DNA of 64,000 nt from Pyrenochaeta sp. MPI-SDFR-AT-0127 (GCA_020747015.1 JAGTJM010000013.1:1-64000); one strand, 5' to 3'; counted from the first letter of the stretch, positions 46,366-58,980 are shown. Numbers and translations are program-made. The notes: generated by a model not told the origin, from the letters alone.

Positions 46366-47794
46366 ATGCTTTCTTCTTGACAGGAGAAGGTGTTCGGTTT
46401 GATAATGACGCGGATGACTTACGACCTGGCACGGACATGGGAATGAGCGATTGGGAACAAGGAATCTGGGATCATGGATGGGAATTGGCAGCGACTTGGT
46501 AGACCATTGATACTGCCACGGCCCGCATACTGAGGTCAAAATGCTGCACAAGAAGTTCATGACGCTCCATACATGGGACTTGCCGGGTGATGTGGCACGC
46601 ATGCTTAGGAAAGTGCAACCGAACAATTGGATAAACTTTATATCATTGAGATGTGCACATGGCTGGCATGCTAGACACGTTTGTTCAAGACTCCCAACGG
46701 GCACTTGTACTACACATGCTTTTATGTGCAGACCTTTTCGTTCTCGAGACAAGTAAACAACCACTTGACGCTTGTTTTGCACCTCCCATGCTGGAGACGA
46801 AGCACAGCGAGTCTCGTAGCAAAAGGTCCTTCCCCTCGATTCTAGAGCTCGAGTGGTACAACACGATCCAAGCCTGAACTCGACGAAGGCGGGGCACGAT
46901 GTGCTGTGGCTTGACGATCTCGAAGCTGATTGGGTGGGCTGTGTAGGCTGGACCAGGAAGCAAGAGCCGCTAGTCAACCGCTAAAGAGGCTGGAGCTTGG
47001 AAGCTGGGGGAGAAAGCGCGCCGCATGTGCGCCGCCATGTCTTTCAACCTCGAGCAAGGCCTCGAGTCTGAGCATCCTCACATCCTTTATTGTTTCTGCC
47101 TGCGCTATTTAGACCTACGATTGAGGCCTGTGGGCGGACCTGCGCTGTGTCTTTCGGCGATTTAAAAGGCCTCAGACCCACTTTGACACCAGGCGTCGAT
47201 CTCAGCACGATCCGACAACGTTGCGCTGGTCGCTGTCGCATCAGCTGGCCAGCGATTTGGAAGCCTGGCCCCAGTGTCCTAGAGCCTCAAACATCCATTT
47301 GTGAGCAAAAAGAGCTGGTAGTCTGAACTGAAGGTTGGGTCAGACAGCGGTGCTCGGTTGGTGCTGGACCGGACATTCGGGTGCCTGTGTCAGCCCTTGG
47401 GTGGATCGAGCGTTCGCGCTGTGCAACCACCACCTTGCGGATTGCGCAACTGCGATTTGAAGTACAGGTATCTAGTCTGTCCAATTGCCTCGAGAAACGT
47501 TTGCAACTTCAAATACGGGAGAGGGGACCGCCCGATTGCCCACTTGATTGTCAAACGAACACCAGCTTCATATCCAACCCATACTACTAAACATTGTAGC
47601 ATTCGGTCGCGTTCATTGTGTCACCGCCAGGTTTGTCATCTTGCGGTCCGCGAACCTTCAACAGCGGGACCGATACAAGTGTCTGAGACACAGTATCACA
47701 TTGTCAAGGCCAGCGTACAGCTTGCAAGAGATACACAGGCAGACCGAGACACTCGAAAATCCGACAAGGAGAGACCCCGAACGTGACTGTTGGG
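46366..47794. other. Intergenic, 1.4 kb
   Basis: Between eEF1B-gamma and the phosphodiesterase gene, both on +. Open frames such as 46249-46977 (-) are shadows or noise. No gene seen. Confidence 0.5.
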
Positions 47795-49776
47795 ATGAAG
47801 GAGGGCGATGGAAAAGAGCTCAGGAGATCATCTGGGCATTCGAACGAGCCTGCCATTCAGGTGATATGTTTGGTGAGTCATTGACTTTTTGGTGATTGCA
47901 ATTGCGCAATGCCTGTTCATGGCGTACTCCCATAGACTCATCAGCAAAGAAGACGTCTCAAAGTCTGAGAGGAAGTCTCACCCATTAGAGCCGATGCTAA
48001 CGGTGACAGGGCTCTGGAGGCGGTCCAAGTGAAGACAATGTCACTGGTTTCCTTGTACGTTCTACAGCTACGAAATGGTCGAAGAACTCCGTCATAGCCG
48101 TAGATGCAGGTTCCCACCTCGCAGCAATTACCCGAATATTGGAGAAAGACTTCCCGCTCGTTTCCGAGCCAGATCCACCCCTACCGACTTCACGGAACGG
48201 CAACTGCAGGGATGTCGATTCATCTTCGCCAGGCATAGCACCGCTGTCTGATGATGAGTCTGGTGCGGAGACGCCAATCTCCGAAAGAGAAATCCCTGTG
48301 ACTATCACAACGTTGGAAAATGGAGCTTTTGCGGGCTTACAATTCCCTCATGCTAGTGCAAGGGCGAACGCACTCCATGTAGTAAGGGAACACATCTCGA
48401 CATATCTTATCACACATCCACATTTGGACCATGTTTCAGGCTTCGTTGTCAACACGGCTGCTTTCCATAACACGTCAAGACCAAAACGACTCGCTGCGCT
48501 GCCTTTTACGGTCAATGCAATAAAGAGTCACATCTTCAACAACGTCATCTGGCCAAACTTGACGGACGAGGATGGGGGTGTGGGACTAGTGACATTCCAG
48601 CGGCTTGCAGAGGGTGGCAACATCGCCCTAGGCGAGGGAAGCGGACGAGGCTTCATCGAGGTATGTGACGGCCTGGGCGTGAAAGGATTCAAGGTTAGCC
48701 ATGGACACTGTATGCGAGGACCAGGCCAGATGCAACGCGGATCGAACGCAACCCTTCCGGAAACACCCGGATTACAACATACGGTCCCAACCCAACACCT
48801 TCCAGATGGGCGCGAGGGTCGTTCATTGAGCTTTTCTCTACCAACGCAAAGTTCTCCTGGCACCCCCGGATTTACTGCCCCAGAGACGGGACGAAGGGCC
48901 AGTGGCACTGCTGTTATTCCTCCAGATCACTGCGTCATCGACTCTACAGCATACTTCATTCGCGCCGATTCCACATTCACGACTCCGAAAAAAGAAATTC
49001 TAATCTTCGGTGATGTAGAACCAGATTCGATATCCCTCTCTCCCCGCACAGCGCAAATCTGGGCCGAAGCTGCACCTAAGATCGCTGCTGGCATTCTCAC
49101 AGGAATCTTCATTGAAGTCAGCTACACGAACGCCCAAGGCGATGCCGTCCTTTTTGGCCACCTTGCTCCACGCCATTTGCTCAGTGAGTTGCAAAGCCTA
49201 GCCGAAATGGTTAAGGAGTCGCGAAAGGAGCATGAGAGAGAGAAAGAGGAAGCCAGAAAAGGAAGGAAACGAAAGCGTGCCAGTAATAGTCTGCACATCG
49301 ATAGTACACTATCGGCGGATCATCGAAAAACGAAGGTCATACACCTCGGCGGTGTAGGCAAGGGTATCGATACCCCTCTCATGGCCCACACTGATGACGA
49401 ACTCATGACTGACTACGCGCCCTCGCGCAGCCAAACCGGGACACAGACACCAAACCCCAACTATCTTCCCTCAAATCCAACTGTCACTAACCCTCACAAT
49501 CCTCGTGCCTCTCATCCCTCCGCACCTGCAGCACTCAATCTATCTAGCGTCTCCGCCGAGCACAATCGCGCATTGCTCGCTGCTGCTTTTGAGTGTCCGC
49601 TTAAGGGTGTCAAGGTCGTGATCATTCATGTGAAAGATACATTTGCTGATGGGCCCCTTGTTGGGGATCAGATCCTCAGAGAACTACAGGAAGGCGAGGC
49701 AGCTTTGAAAGAGCAGGGGAGGGGTTTAGGGTGCCAATTTGAGGTCAGCAGGAGTGGCGAGAGCTATTGGTTCTAA
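47795..49776 (+). CDS. PDE1: Class II (low-affinity) cAMP phosphodiesterase
   Basis: 614 residues. Exon 1 is 47795-47872, the intron is 47873-48009 (GTGAGT...ACAG), exon 2 is 48010-49776. Splicing gives AIQVICLGSGGGPSEDNVTGFLVRST, the conserved start of PDEase_II; the nearest ATG (47811) is out of frame. The metal-binding signature HPHLDHVSG has His162, His164, Asp166 and His167, a metallo-beta-lactamase-like site. Later blocks are KGFKVSHGHC, HCVIDSTAYFIR, KEILIFGDVEPDS and GIFIEVSYTN. Yeast Pde1 hydrolyses cAMP to AMP and limits PKA signalling. Two low-complexity inserts are visible: one after residue 75 (acidic/Ser) and one around 430-525 with a basic stretch RKGRKRKRAS that looks like a nuclear-localisation signal. 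The C-terminus (GVKVVIIHVKDTFADGP) closes the domain. Confidence 0.92.
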
Positions 49777-50692
49777 TGTCTTGGGTGGACTCAAGGATGA
49801 GCCAGGTGAGTGTGTGTTCAAAGGATAGGCGCGTTGGGTTGTTTATAGGCCTCGGCCTTGTATCTAGCACTGCGGTTGGGCTTCTTCTTTATTTCGTGCT
49901 TTGCTATACTGGGATTTAGATCTGATGTATGGGGTGAGCGAGAGGCAAGCGGGTGATTGGCGTTCGTGTACGATTATAGGAACGTGAACCCGGTCTGTTA
50001 TGAAGCTTTGTCATTTTCAGATTTTTATCACTCAGTAAAGTACTCTCCTTTTTCGTTGTATGATCTCGTGTTCAGCTTCTGCTACATAACATTTGTATAA
50101 AGCACGTCTTTCTCTCCTAAGTCCTTGGTTTTTCCAACGGCTGGCTATTCGAAACGCAAAGCCAATTCGTCCATGAGAGGGTGTGCGCGGATGCGAGGCT
50201 GCTTCGAAATAATCAAGTCATTAAATCTAGCATGGGTGTAGAAGAAGGGTGAAACCCTTCATGATAGTGCTTTCAAGATATAAATCACATCAAGATAAGA
50301 AGCAGAGATTCGTGGAGCCTGAGAAGTATCGCTTGCATCAACACTGAGAGTTCCCCGTTGATGAAACATCCCACCGTCCTTCTCGCAAAACTCACGGGAA
50401 CATCATTTTCTTTCCCCATTGCTATACTCCGTATCATCTATTTACATTTGCACCATTGTATTGGCATCCATCGCTAGTAATTTCTTCCTTTAGCGTCTTC
50501 TTATCATCATCGATGTGTTGTACATTCCGTCAATCATGACCCGGCACTGGAAGGACTTTCTGTCGCGTACCCGTTCCTCTACGCTGTTGCATTCATGGCA
50601 CTAGCGAGGGACAGAGTTTCTGCCAATTTATCGGTCCTTGTGTGATCAGACTCAAAATGGTGTGGGGAAGGAATCGACTGCACAGCAATTCA
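49777..50692. other. Intergenic, convergent 3' regions, about 0.9 kb
   Basis: T-rich stretches at 50040-50120 and 50400-50480 fit 3' ends of the two convergent genes. No gene seen. Confidence 0.5.
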
Positions 50693-51502
50693 TCAACTTA
50701 AACAGTTGATGCCATGCGATTGCACAATCCACGTATGACGGCCACTTCCGATGACCCTTGCTGATGCCTGTGGCATATTGTTCGCCCCAATTGACCTTTC
50801 TTCTTCGACCAATGCACCCATCCTAGCATACGACGCCTTGTCTTTGAGGCAGGCGCCCCACGCCAAACTCTTCTTGGTAAAAAGGCCAATGCAGATGGCT
50901 GCACGCGGTGCTTGATGAAGTGCCAAAAAGACCGTTTCTCTCGGTTCACTCTGCGAGACGATCTTCTCTTGACTTTTAGGATGAGGTATATCTAGTCGCA
51001 CGTGCTCGCCATCCAGGCTTCGGCTTCGGCCAGGAACTGCCACTGCTACTCCAGTATGCTGGATTGCTTGAGATGTGATCTTTATGCGGCCTGTTGGACT
51101 TAGATATTCGCTTCCGTCGAGTAGGCCCTCTCTAGAAAAAGTGTATGCTCCATGTCGAAGAGCTGATGCGGTCACGGAGTTGATGGTTGAGTGAACGCCG
51201 AGGAATTCGCTCGGTTTAGTATTATACGGATAGGGTTCGTACTCTAAAAGAAACAAATAAACGGGTATGTGAAGAACTGATGGTGTCAAGACGCGCTTCT
51301 GGAGCCGGTTTCGAGGGCGTTCATGTATAGCTTGTATTGTTGGCGGTTTGTTGAGTTTGGCGTAAGCGTCAGTGTAACCTCGTCCCATGGCAATCGGTTC
51401 GCTGAAGGATCTCTTACGCCGTCTGACCTCGATCCTTTCTTCATATCTCACCCTAGCATACCCACAGATGCCGCCTAGCTCTCCGTACTCATTGCGTCCC
51501 AT
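50693..51502 (-). CDS. Hypothetical protein, family not recognised
   Basis: 269 residues from ATG 51502. The frame stays open for 40 more codons upstream, with protein-like sequence (VPGFVITHLLRNHPHLRCSEFKYRRIAA) but no ATG, so a 5' exon may be missing; an ATG at 51701 in another frame could be joined by splicing. The N-terminus has a basic patch (EVRRRKRSFSEP). The middle (LHIPVYLFLLEYEPYPYN) and the segment FLALHQAPRAAICIGLFTKKSLAWGACLKDKASYARMG look like folded sequence. No transmembrane helix or catalytic motif is recognised. It is convergent with the phosphodiesterase gene and divergent from the secreted hydrolase. Function unknown. Confidence 0.6.
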   Translation of the reverse strand: MGRNEYGELGGICGYARVRYEERIEVRRRKRSFSEPIAMGRGYTDAYAKLNKPPTIQAIHERPRNRLQKRVLTPSVLHIPVYLFLLEYEPYPYNTKPSEFLGVHSTINSVTASALRHGAYTFSREGLLDGSEYLSPTGRIKITSQAIQHTGVAVAVPGRSRSLDGEHVRLDIPHPKSQEKIVSQSEPRETVFLALHQAPRAAICIGLFTKKSLAWGACLKDKASYARMGALVEEERSIGANNMPQASARVIGSGRHTWIVQSHGINCLS

Positions 51503-52790
51503 TGCAGCAATGCGCCGATACTTGAATTCTGAGCAACGCAAGTGAGGGTGATTGCGGAGCAAATGAGTGATGACGAAACCAGGGACGGAGAGAACGGAGT
51601 TTTGATATAATCTTGCGATCAATTGCTGGCCCCACAGCTGAGTGTTTCACGATACGAAATCTGTCAAGACATGCAGGATTCTTGACGTGAGCTATTGTCA
51701 TTGGTAGAGATGCGTCATCTGGAGCAGCTCAGCCACGTTACTAACCGCTTAGAGACATGGGTTCAGACCTTCTGTATGTTGCCGCGGCTCCTGTCATCAT
51801 TACTGCAGGCATAGAGGGGCTATTTCTGAATTGTTTGATAGTTCACAGTACATTGTGGGTGTATTGAAATGTTGACGTAGATCTTCCGCGCGTTCTACAT
51901 CACAGAGATCCCATGACTCGGCACTGCATTAGTGGCAATCAAGGCTCTTGCACAGGCCTTTTCGACAGCGCGCATATAGGTTCTACCTTCCCGTAGTCTA
52001 TCCTCTGTATCAATTCAATTCCTCCAGTGTGATTAAGCTTTAGTATCGCGGTGCCTCAGTTTGAATGAAACCTGCGTCAGATTAGAACAGATGACTCGCG
52101 TCGAGACCTTCTGATTTAGAATACCTTTATTGAGGTATGAATGCCTGCACACTCGTCCTTTAAATATTCAAAATCAATCGACCATATGACAGTGCATATC
52201 TTATAATCACGCGAGTAACTGATTTGCTGACCTCTGGGTGTCAGTAAGGCGCGTATGCCCCGCTCTGGTACTTCGCATCCTTCAACTTCTATAGGCATTT
52301 GCCGTCAATTCGAATGCTTTACATCTGTAAATTATCCTTGATCCATCAAAGATGCTCTATCGCAAGAACACTAGTGCGTCGATTCTCCCCAGCATTCAAC
52401 AAATGGTTCGATAATCCCCCGCATGATCCACCGGTGGGGAAGACCCTGTCTTGCTCCGATGCTTCATTTCCGACTCCAGTCTCACGATGGCATAACATCC
52501 ATACTCCTTACATGATGCAATCGTGTAGAAGTAACATGCATTAACACCGCAGTTGGCTGAGGAGCTTAGATAGGCAGGTGCTACGATCCACAGATGTAGA
52601 AACCATCTTATTGGTCTTTGAACCCTCCGCGATACACAAAACTGATAATTACTTTTCGGGGCATCGGTCGTGCTACGGTGGTAAGCATCCGCGTCGGCCC
52701 GCAAAATAAACATTACCAGATTATCTTATATACAGCAGGTCCTCCTCGGTCTCGAGTTGGTGAACGTCCTCGAAAATATCACATGTTGCG
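51503..52790. other. Intergenic, 1.3 kb divergent promoter region
   Basis: Between the orphan gene and the secreted hydrolase. It may include an upstream exon of the orphan (51510-51701). AT-rich around 51770-52330. No other gene seen. Confidence 0.45.
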
Positions 52791-54914
52791 ATGAAGAGCA
52801 TTCTTGTGCTAGTGGGGTGCTGGGTTTCCGCTGTCGCTTGTGCATGTGTGCCAGACTTCCCCAAGAAACTTCTATCGGACCCCGCAGTACTCCAACACCC
52901 ATCGGTAATTGCAGCGTTCGAAGAAGTTGAACGAAATCTTTCAGCTTTGTACCTCAATATCACTCGCGATGGCCTCAGCTTTGCAGTCGTACGTGAATCG
53001 ACTCATTCCCCTAGGCTCGTAGCTCATGTCGCTGATTAGGTCCATGCATCGAGCCCGGATCCAGCGTATACATTTAACAATGGAAACCTGAAAATGAATG
53101 AGACAGGGTTTAACCCGGATGAAGCCAATAAAGTGACTAGCAGCTCCATTTTTCGTATCATGTCTGTCTCTAAGAATATCGCCATGGCGTCAGCTCTCGT
53201 TGTAGAGAACTACGTCAAACAATTCTCCTTGAATGACTATCCGTTGATCTCAATGAACACGCCGGTGCGCGTCCTCCTCCCAGCGTTTGGTCTTCCCGAA
53301 AAAGATTGGAATGATGGCGGCAGCGAGATCACTCTGGCTATGCTTGCAAGTCACACTGCAGGCATTCCACGAGAAAGTTATAGCACCGATTTCAACATGA
53401 TCTTGAGCACGGGGAAGGCGGATGCACACACGATTGGAAGTGCTTGGGCAAGTGCGAATCCAGATGATGTAATAGAAGGAATCAAGAAGGAGAACTTGAT
53501 GTTTGCGCCTGGTCAGAGGGCGGCGTGTAAGCGATGTCTTCCGACTCCGGCTAAATGATCGCTGAACATGTGCAGATTCGAATGCTGGCATATCGATACT
53601 TGGGTGTAAGCCATTCTGTTTCGAGATTATTTCAAGTGAATGATGCATCCTAATTGCGTCGCCTAGCTGCTGTCGTTGCTTACTACAACAACGTCACACA
53701 ATTAGATTTGACATGGAGTCAATTAGTTGCGAAAGAGATACTGGCACCACTGAACATGACTCATAGCTTCTTCGGCACTGTGCCGCAAGATCTAATGCCT
53801 CATATTGGTGTGCCGGGCATTGAGAATTGGGCCGACCTTATCGTGGGTTTGGGCTATGATCCAGCAGCTGGTATGTGGGTAAGTAGTCTTCCCTGTAGTT
53901 GCACTCATCTGAGACCTGCCTGGCCATCATGACTCACATCCAATAGAGCTCTGCGAAGGATTTAGCCACTTTTCTTCACGCCCTTTGGCTTCAGCCTTCT
54001 CCAACCCTCATAACACTTTTCCAACGTCGACAAGTGCTAAAACCAGTATACGCTCTGCCAGATGGCAAGCAATTGGTTGGTCCCGGTTGGGAAATTCAAG
54101 TCCTCACACTTCCGGCGAGTTCTAACGGCACACTCGTTGACATTACAAAGACGTACAACATCTATGGCAAGTCTGGAGATGGTGGAGGCTGGCACTCCTG
54201 GATCGATGTCATTCCGAATCTCGGGTATGGAATTGTTGTTTTGAGCCAGCAAGCAGGTTTGGCTAACTATGCGGCAATATCACCAACACAGATCCGCGAC
54301 GTTGTGCATGAGATTCTAGCTCCCGCTTTCGCAGAAGCCCTGGCTGCGAGGCTGTCCAATAACTTCGCAGGCACGTATTCTGGAGGACAAGATACTGGTC
54401 TAGTTACAGATGAAGTGAGCCACAGCAATTCGGACCCAGCGACATATGCGATAATGGAACTTGAAGACCATATTTTGTACCTTCGAGAACTTGTCGTGAA
54501 CGGCACCAGTGCATTGGAAGCCGTAGATCGCTTGAGTTGGACCGCTGATGCACAGCCAAAGTATTTCAGCACGCCACAAGGCGTTGTACTTGAGCCTGCT
54601 GAAGGAGCTGGGGAGGCGGCGGAATTTGGAGAGGGCGCACAACCCTGGCGCATGATATTTCCCGGCTTGAAAACCTGTGACTGGTTTGACTTTGACGGGT
54701 GAGTGGGTTCTCTCCCTTGGTGAGAACCAGAATTGATGAAATGCAAAGGTACAAGGACACGAATGGCTGGCCCTTGAGTAAGATCGTAACGGTGAAGACC
54801 GAAAGTGGATTGGTGCTACATTACCCGCCTTTTGATATCTCAGTCACCCGGACACAAAGCCGATTAATTCAAGGCTATAAGAACAAAGGGTACGAGAAGA
54901 GCGTAATCATGTGA
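52791..54914 (+). CDS. Secreted beta-lactamase-related serine hydrolase
   Basis: 614 residues in six exons: 52791-52988, 53040-53526, 53576-53605 (30 nt), 53667-53878, 53947-54698 and 54749-54914. The five introns are 49-68 nt long with GTRNGN-type donors and YAG/AAG acceptors. Residues 1-19 form a signal peptide ending ACAC. Active-site motifs of the S12/class C fold are present: Ser108-V-S-Lys111 (IMSVSKNIAM), Tyr229-S-Asn231 (YSNAGISILGS, created by the 30-nt exon) and Lys384-Ser-Gly386 (YGKSGDGGGWHSW). AMLASHTAGIPRES and LAPLNMTHSFFG are further family blocks. Many N-glycosylation sequons occur. A C-terminal domain (about 450-614) is beta-rich. It is probably an extracellular esterase or peptidase; substrate unknown. 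It is distinct from the cytosolic relative at 8638. Confidence 0.88.
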
Positions 54915-55263
54915 GGATTGAAGCCGGGAAGGACAGAATAGGTGCATGCAATGCTTCTAGGCGATAATCGTACAAGTGTGGTGTGAAGAACAACAAAGAC
55001 TCAAATTGAACGAAATTTTGAATTCGGCCACCACACTTGATTGAAAGCATAAAACTCTCGCACATGACATCTGGCTGTTGCCTGATTTCCTGTACAATGC
55101 TGGTGTCAGGCCGATAAATGGAGGTTTGCAGAGATACATCCCCGCTCCAATCTCCCCACCTGCAGTGATGATCAACATTCTTCGTGAACCTTCATCCCGC
55201 GGGCGGTCTGAGCGATCATAACCCTCAACCCTCATCGACAAAATCCTTCAAACACCACTCACA
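54915..55263. other. Intergenic, 0.35 kb
   Basis: Short tandem spacer before the Cys-containing orphan; the final 70 bp are C/A-rich as in fungal leaders. Confidence 0.5.
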
Positions 55264-56106
55264 ATGCAAACCACTGCCGCCAGCGCTCAGGCTACGATCC
55301 AGATATTTCACGCTCGTGTGGCTGCAGCCGAGAAACAGGGGTATATCACTCAAGCGGCAATAAACGAGCAGCAGTTCCAAGATACATACAGCCCCTGCAA
55401 CGCTCTGTCACTACTTCATGACCTTCAGTGCGGCCACCGGATTCAAACAGAGTACTTAGCGAGCTGCGGCGTTCTTTGTGTGCGCCCCACTGGCGGTCCA
55501 CCATTCGTCTGCCCCACTTGCTTAATCGATGTAGTACGCGCAGAGGTAGCTCTAGAAGACTTGACATTGCAACTCAACGACGATATATCAATGAAAGATA
55601 ACAGCCCTACGCAAGAAGAAAAGGCACGCCGCTTCGCAGACAAATACGTTCAGGCAATGGTCAAGAAAGGCTACCGCACCTGCAAAGTGGTGTCCAAACT
55701 TGATGAACCACGACTTCAGTTTTTCGACCAGTTCATGCGAGAGGATGGTTTTGGTGGAGTCGAAGATAAGCCAGAGGAAGAGGAGTCACCAAGACTCCAC
55801 AAGCGTCCCAGCATGTCTGCCCACAAGAATTTTACAAAGCAAGATATTGGATCCGGAAGGGCACATCAATCGTCCGGCAAGTGGGATTTCCGTGGTACTG
55901 ATTTCCTCGCAGAACGGCATGAAGGGGCAGATGTAACGTTATCGATCGACACAACTAAACAAGGAAGTGAAAGAGCTCAGCGAGGCGGTGAGGCAGCTAT
56001 GGATAGCCTTCCCGAGCACTTTGCCGATTCCCACGTTGATCTTCCCCCGGAAGACGACGCAACCGAGGCCGTGCGTAAAGCTATTGAGATGTTCGCCTTG
56101 ATGTAG
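55264..56106 (+). CDS. Hypothetical protein with Cys/His cluster, family not recognised
   Basis: 280 residues, single exon, ATG at 55264. No signal peptide or membrane helix. Residues 44-90 carry an ordered set of possible metal ligands: Cys45, then CGH, CGVLC and CPTC (LQCGHRIQTEYLASCGVLCVRP, PPFVCPTCL). The spacing loosely recalls a small treble-clef or RING-like zinc site, but I cannot assign a family. The following region is helical (VRAEVALEDLTLQLN; EKARRFADKYVQAMVKKGYRTC). The last 110 residues are charged and probably disordered, ending with a short helix (EAVRKAIEMFALM). Start choice is supported by the C/A-rich leader. Function unknown. Confidence 0.62.
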   Translation: MQTTAASAQATIQIFHARVAAAEKQGYITQAAINEQQFQDTYSPCNALSLLHDLQCGHRIQTEYLASCGVLCVRPTGGPPFVCPTCLIDVVRAEVALEDLTLQLNDDISMKDNSPTQEEKARRFADKYVQAMVKKGYRTCKVVSKLDEPRLQFFDQFMREDGFGGVEDKPEEEESPRLHKRPSMSAHKNFTKQDIGSGRAHQSSGKWDFRGTDFLAERHEGADVTLSIDTTKQGSERAQRGGEAAMDSLPEHFADSHVDLPPEDDATEAVRKAIEMFALM

Positions 56107-57542
56107 GGTCTATGAGGCACGTAGAAATAGGCATTGTCAATATTGGACTGGTTCAGCACACGTACATTGATGCACGACACATGGTAGCAAAGACTTGCCC
56201 ACTGTGATCGCCGTTGTGTTCATAAAGACGTCCATTATGTCTGCTTCTAAAGTCATAATGAACGTTTGATACAGTATGAATAGTTAACCTCGGTGGGATA
56301 CTACTTTGCTACAGTTCTTAAATGTGTTTTTAACTCTCTGAAATTGCGTTTCCTCTTCTTCCAAAACGATGGCTATTGCTTTGTTCATTTGCGGCTACAT
56401 TTTTCTACTCCAATGAGGATCACCTGATTGCACTTGTCAATGGAACAATAATAGGAACGTCCAGTTGACGATGTTCTGCTAGTTCGGCATTTGATCACTA
56501 GCCCCAGTTGCCGAAGGCATCGATGAAAAGACACCAATAAGGCATGAAATTGGTGTTCCGTGTACATAGAAGATAGTGGCTGCCACGAGGCTTCGGGGCT
56601 TTCTAGCCCAGAGCTGGTGCTGAACTTTGTACTCGAATGCGAGTAGCCAAAGCGTCCAGCGAACTACCCCAAGAATGTCACCGCACCGCCATGTGTCTGG
56701 AACTAAATATCATCCCGCATTCCATAGCTATGGAACCAGCTCCGAAGTGGTGGTTGCGGGACGGTAGATGTCACAAGGTTCTGGGCTGAGTTCCAGAAGG
56801 CTGGTGAAGCATCAATGACATTCCACCCAAGCGAGTGACTAATGGTTACAGTAGTCTAGCACCGAGCATCTTCCCGTCAGGAGACAACCACGTGCGAACG
56901 ACTGCAACCCACTTTCATGGAGTGCAGTTGTTGAAACCATATTGAACGCCACCTCCGCGCGGCAATGCGGCGGGAGTGGTCCGAATTGGGGTGCAAAACT
57001 TGGGTTGCGTGCTCAGAAGCGGCATGCCGCGTTCTTCAATGTTTCCAAGCCTGGGCGTATCCTCAAACCGAGGCGGCCATGGCCGACGAACACTTAACGA
57101 TCAGACATTTGTGTCAGTTGTTGCAAGGAGGGCCGTATATCGGTGTGCAAATTCTGAGTTGGCTTCTGCTGGTATGGGGGAGATACTGCTCTACGGGTGC
57201 GCCCAGGTAAACGCATAGAGAAATTTATTAAGGAGCGACGGTATCTACCGGATGGACAAAATCTCTACCAATATTGTCCTTAGGGCGATACGTAGGGCGA
57301 CATGATTGTGTGGGAGGATGCGGCACGTTCTTCTTCAGCGCCCACCATGACGAGAAAAACGGCATCGGCGCCACACACGGAGGCCAGTCTATTCTGGTGA
57401 CAGCTCCGCAACCTTCCGCCTTTCGTTGAATATTGACAGCGCAAAATGCGTACGACTTAATGCTCATGGGCGACTCTTTTGAATACTTTTCATGTTCCCC
57501 ACAGCCAGATTTGGACGCAACACCATCTTACTTGGAGCGCAT

Positions 57543-57758
57543 TTAGATGCCGACAGTGCTGCTCCTGCAATTTGAAATTTGACATGGCATCATCGGCAAC
57601 ATCCGAGCGATAGGTCTGACGATCGAAATGTGCGGAAGAAAGGACATGAATTTTGAAAGCCGCTTGTCGACAGCCTTGATCGCCGCTGTAAGGCTGCTTG
57701 CGTCGCCGACCTGAAGTTGATGGGATTTGGCAAGTCCTCCACCTGCTTCACCTGTCAC
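57543..57758 (-). pseudogene. Possible short-chain dehydrogenase relic
   Basis: One frame reads GLAKSHQLQVGDASSLTAAIKAVDKRL; shifting frame near 57655 continues FKIHVLSSAHFDRQTYRSD. Together they recall the middle of an SDR (xxD-x-SSL-x-AI-x-x-V, then KIHVL). No start, no full glycine motif and no YxxxK are found, so this is at best a fragment. Confidence 0.25.
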
Positions 57759-58980
57759 CCCTTACTCGTGGCTGGCAGAACTGGACCGTGAGAATGGCAA
57801 TGTGGTCCACATAACCCACATAGCCTCGATTCAACGTTATGTGCAATTATGCCAAGTAGCCGGTTTTCTCGGAGGTGTTACACTGAAGGCGTAGGCACAA
57901 CGCCGAGTCACGCAAGCTAGAATTTTATTCCTCGCACGAATTGTCATTATGGTAAGGCTGCAACATTCGACACAGGGACGATACCGATCTGATGGAAAAG
58001 GCTACCGCAGAAGGAATCGCGCTTCGATCGCGGATCGCATGAGATCGGCCCCAGCATCAAGCACATCGCAAAACAGCTTCGGAACCATCAACAGCATCCA
58101 ATTCCACGCAATGGCCAAGTGTATGCAGGGTTGATTGAAGAGGATATAGCAGACTATCAGCTTGTCCCAGAATCTGTATACGCAAGGGTGATGCCCAGAA
58201 AAAGGCTGCTCAACTTCAGCGTACATTGTCAGCCATCGTCTTCAGCAGCCATTTACCCAGCAAATGTCAGTCCGTGGAATTGATCCCTTGGATTTATTGA
58301 GGCTTTCGCAACGCGTCTCGAAGTTCTAAAACCCCTACCTGAACTTCGGCGATCTAACCGAAAACCAATCCATGTGCCGCTGCTGCAGATCAGGGCCCGC
58401 AAATACAGCCGGTATCACCTGCAGCTTGCCGCCTCGGTACGTTCTCTGGCACACTACCAGTGTAGCGTCGCGCAACTCTCGCCGGGTAGCTCACACCCTG
58501 AGAGCTATTTTCCAAGGTGTGGCAGAACAGCCGAGGCGATTAAGCGATTCTCCTCGTGAACGTCCAGTCAAGCAGCACAAAGTATTTGCATGTTCTACCA
58601 CCATCAGAAGCATAGTTGGTATCGCAGGTGGCATTCGCAATGAACCTTGGATTACGTGTGTCGATACGGTCGGCTCCGCAGTACATTTCCAGCTACCTGG
58701 GACTACATCTCGGGGGAGACTAAAAGGGGCTATAGCTGGGTAATGTGTGTCTAACGTACACACGTGTCCGCGGGAGACGAAGACATCCCGTCCGTACGCA
58801 TGTGGCGTAGATCATTCCACTCACGTTTGAACTAATGTCTTGCGGAATGATACCGACCCACCTGCCGCTAAGAGAGTCATTAGGTCGAGCACCTCCTTCT
58901 GACTTGCGTATAGTAGATCTTGCTTCATACCCCGGTGCTTTCTCTTTGTCCACAGTGTACTTTGCCTACTCCCAAAACCC

